From Bacteroidaceae bacterium (GTDB taxonomy: Bacteria; Bacteroidota; Bacteroidia; Bacteroidales; Bacteroidaceae), in assembly GCA_017416805.1 (NCBI GenBank), contig JAFQBB010000020.1, positions 1 to 64,000 on the forward strand: DNA of 64,000 nucleotides. The letters are read 5' to 3'. Position numbers and translations under genes: made by a program. Position 1 is the stretch's first letter; each line of letters opens with the position of its first letter. The notes under the pieces were generated by a model. It searched no databases. It was not told the DNA's origin and was given only the letters and a program-made list of their open reading frames with translations. Positions 61,696 through 64,000 of this stretch are shown here, in pieces.

Positions 61696-64000
61696 ATGAA
61701 GAAACTACTACTTTCGGCAGTATTACTTGCCTGTCACCTGCTCCCCGTCGGAGCACAGCGTACCGAAGTGTTGCTGGAAAAAGGATGGAAATTCATCCAC
61801 CAAGACGAACCTGAGGCCATGAAAGCCGAGTATAACGATTCCAAATGGGAAAATGTGACCGTCCCACATGATTGGGCCATTTATGGTCCTTTTGACCGCA
61901 AGCATGACTTACAAAAGGTAGCCGTCACACAAAATGGCGAAAAGATTGCGACTTGGAAGACCGGACGTTCGGGTGGATTGCCTTACACTGGTACTGGATG
62001 GTACCGCACTCGTTTCAGTGTCCCCAATCTGGACAAAGAGTCACAGCGTGTCACATTGCTGTTTGATGGTGCAATGAGCGAAGCCCGTGTCTATGTCAAT
62101 GGCAAGGAAGCCATCTTTTGGCCTTATGGTTACAATGCTTTTCATGTGGATGTGACGGATCTGCTGAATACTGACGGGAAGGACAATCTGTTGGCTGTAC
62201 GATTGGAGAATCGGGAACAGTCTTCGCGTTGGTATCCCGGTGCCGGCCTCTATCGCAACGTACACTTGATTACCACAAACAAGACCCACATTCCCGTGTG
62301 GGGTACTCATGTGACCACTCCGCACGTAGAAAAAGAGTTCGCTACCGTACGCCTACGTACCAACGTGAAGACAACAAAGGGAGAAGATTTGACGGTAAAA
62401 ACTGCTATATATAATAAGGTAAATGAACAAGTAGGAGAAAAAACGACAAAACTGAAAGCCGGTAGCAATTTGGAGAAGATTGACCAGAATATGCTGGTGG
62501 AGAATCCTGCTTTGTGGAGTCCCGAAAGTCCTTCACTTTATACAGCTGTAACTACTGTAAGCGTAGGCAACAAGGAAGTTGACCGTTACGAAACCCGCTT
62601 CGGATTCCGTATTGTAGAAGTCGTTGCCGAGCGTGGATTCTACCTCAATGGAGAACACCGTAAGTTCCAAGGCGTATGCAACCACCACGACTTGGGACCT
62701 CTTGGCGCAGCCATCAACGAAAAGGCACTTCGCCATCAACTGGAATTGCTAAAGGAGATGGGATGCGATGCGGTACGTACCTCACATAATATGCCTGCTC
62801 CTGAATTGGTACGCTTATGCGACGAAATGGGATTGATGATGATGGTAGAACCTTTTGATGAATGGGATCGAGCCAAATGCGCTAACGGTTATCATCGTTT
62901 CTTCAACGAATGGGCGGAAAAGGACATGTTAAACATGTTGCACAATTTCCGGAACAATCCAAGTGTAGTCATGTGGAGCATTGGCAACGAAGTCCCCACA
63001 CAATGTAGTGCACAGGGGGCACAAGTGGCCAGTTTCTTGCAGAATATCTGCCACCGCGAAGATCCTACACGTCCTGTAACTTGCGGAATGGACCAAGTGT
63101 CATGCGTACTGAAGAACGGCTTTGCTGCAGTACTCGATGTGGTCGGGTTGAATTACCGTACCTGGAGATATCTGGAAGGATATGAAAAACTCCCTCAAGG
63201 TGTGGTATTGGGTAGCGAGACAGCCTCTACCGTCAGTTCACGCGGTGTCTATAAACTGCCCGTGGGATTGAAACCACAAGCCATCTATGATGACAACCAA
63301 TGTAGTGGATATGATGTAGAATATTGCAGTTGGAGCAATGTTCCCGATGTCGATTTCGCTTTGGCCGACGACTACGAATGGACCATGGGACAATTCGTTT
63401 GGACAGGCTTCGACTATCTGGGCGAACCTTCTCCCTACGACACGGATGCATGGCCTAACCACAGTTCCATGTTCGGAATCATCGATCTGGCCAGTATTCC
63501 TAAAGACCGCTACTATCTCTACAAGAGTATTTGGAACAAGAATGAACACACGTTGCACATTTTACCCCATTGGAATTGGGAGGGACATGAAGGTGATACA
63601 GTACCTGTATTCGTTTATACAGATTATCCCGAAGCAGAGTTGTTTATCAATAGTAAGAGTTATGGCCGCCAACACAAAGTGACCGATGCTCCCATTGCCA
63701 AAGGAAAGATTTATGATCCAGAAGTGTTGAAACGTTATCGACTGATGTGGATGGATGCCATCTATGAGCCAGGTGAGGTACGTGTAGTGGCATACGACAA
63801 ACAGGGAAACAAAGCTGATGAAAAGATTTTACGTACAGCAGGAAAGCCTCATCATTTGGAACTTGTTACCCGTCACTCAACCATTAAAGCTGATGGCAAA
63901 GATTTGGCATACGTGACAGTACGTGTAGTAGATAAGGATGGCAACCTTTGTCCTGTAGATAGCCGCGAAGTAAAATTTAGCGTAAAGGGAGCCGGTTCTT
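61696..64000 (+). CDS. GH2-family glycoside hydrolase (beta-galactosidase-like), truncated by window end
   Basis: The open frame from ATG 61696 continues past 64000, at least 768 codons without a stop. Signal MKKLLLSAVLLACHLLPVGAQ. Sugar-binding domain (WENVTVPHDWAIYGPFD, GTGWYRTRFSVP, FDGAMSEARVYVNGKEA), Ig-like domain, then the TIM barrel with HNFRNNPSVVMWSIGNEVP (acid/base NE) and VVLGSETAS (nucleophile E). A DUF4982-like region follows (HILPHWNWEGHEGDTVPVFVYTDYPEAELFIN), then the start of a further Ig-like domain. Secreted; substrate a beta-galactoside or similar. Confidence 0.92.
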   Translation, partial: MKKLLLSAVLLACHLLPVGAQRTEVLLEKGWKFIHQDEPEAMKAEYNDSKWENVTVPHDWAIYGPFDRKHDLQKVAVTQNGEKIATWKTGRSGGLPYTGTGWYRTRFSVPNLDKESQRVTLLFDGAMSEARVYVNGKEAIFWPYGYNAFHVDVTDLLNTDGKDNLLAVRLENREQSSRWYPGAGLYRNVHLITTNKTHIPVWGTHVTTPHVEKEFATVRLRTNVKTTKGEDLTVKTAIYNKVNEQVGEKTTKLKAGSNLEKIDQNMLVENPALWSPESPSLYTAVTTVSVGNKEVDRYETRFGFRIVEVVAERGFYLNGEHRKFQGVCNHHDLGPLGAAINEKALRHQLELLKEMGCDAVRTSHNMPAPELVRLCDEMGLMMMVEPFDEWDRAKCANGYHRFFNEWAEKDMLNMLHNFRNNPSVVMWSIGNEVPTQCSAQGAQVASFLQNICHREDPTRPVTCGMDQVSCVLKNGFAAVLDVVGLNYRTWRYLEGYEKLPQGVVLGSETASTVSSRGVYKLPVGLKPQAIYDDNQCSGYDVEYCSWSNVPDVDFALADDYEWTMGQFVWTGFDYLGEPSPYDTDAWPNHSSMFGIIDLASIPKDRYYLYKSIWNKNEHTLHILPHWNWEGHEGDTVPVFVYTDYPEAELFINSKSYGRQHKVTDAPIAKGKIYDPEVLKRYRLMWMDAIYEPGEVRVVAYDKQGNKADEKILRTAGKPHHLELVTRHSTIKADGKDLAYVTVRVVDKDGNLCPVDSREVKFSVKGAGS

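Overview
The window is chromosomal DNA of a gut Bacteroidales, most likely Bacteroides or Phocaeicola. Several genes are preceded by the Bacteroidetes promoter (TTTG, about 19-20 nt, TAnnTTTG). Gene content also fits: SusD-era style secreted lipoproteins and surface proteins, an N-acylated arginine pathway with a GNAT enzyme beside argG/argR, a GH57/debranching/GT4 glycogen operon, DUF4834, DUF3332, DUF5686 and M6 proteins, and proteins ending in a gingipain-like '...GIYIINGKKV' tail.

Layout. (1) 1-5.2 kb is a small defence island on the + strand: the 3' part of an RloB-like gene, an RloA/PrrC-type AAA_13 ATPase, a WYL regulator, then a GIY-YIG-like small protein, a DUF1883-TIR protein and a 56-residue protein, closed by a strong terminator. 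(2) 5.2-6.1 kb has no protein gene but holds a promoter/terminator pair (possible small RNA), a 40-bp palindrome, a 20-bp palindrome and a seven-unit 23/24-bp repeat array. (3) 6.1-16.7 kb: a large secreted BNR_4/LamG protein, pncB, a lipoprotein, tRNA-Leu(UAG), an S41 peptidase, a DUF3316 protein and topoisomerase IV subunit A. (4) 16.9-25.8 kb: glyS, an FKBP isomerase, a possible structured RNA with a small HTH protein, a lipocalin-like lipoprotein, two secreted surface proteins and an M6 metalloprotease; the lipocalin/protease pair shows signs of an old duplication with reciprocal loss. (5) 26-37 kb: rarA, a D-2-hydroxyacid dehydrogenase, a TRIC channel, DUF2007, acyl-CoA ligase + cupin regulator, proC, aquaporin, manA, DUF3332, an MFS transporter and L31. 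(6) 37.5-46 kb: DUF4834, pssA and psd (phosphatidylethanolamine synthesis), dnaE and a DUF5686 outer-membrane protein. (7) 46-51 kb: glycogen/alpha-glucan operon. (8) 51.6-59.2 kb: a secreted propeller-like protein, the arginine operon argR-GNAT-argG-argC-argD (minus strand) and a LOG-family protein. (9) 59.6-64 kb: two overlapping glycosyltransferases and the start of a GH2 glycosidase that leaves the window.

The most unusual material is non-coding. Two intergenic arrays 45 kb apart, in opposite orientation, carry seven TGAAC-type units with the same spacing series (23,23,24,24,23,23), and each is preceded by a GGTACGCGCGTAC palindrome. A related 22-bp GAACATATGTTC array sits at 37.3 kb. All three lie between convergent genes. 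The most interesting protein-coding candidate is the GIY-YIG-like / DUF1883-TIR / 56-aa cassette.
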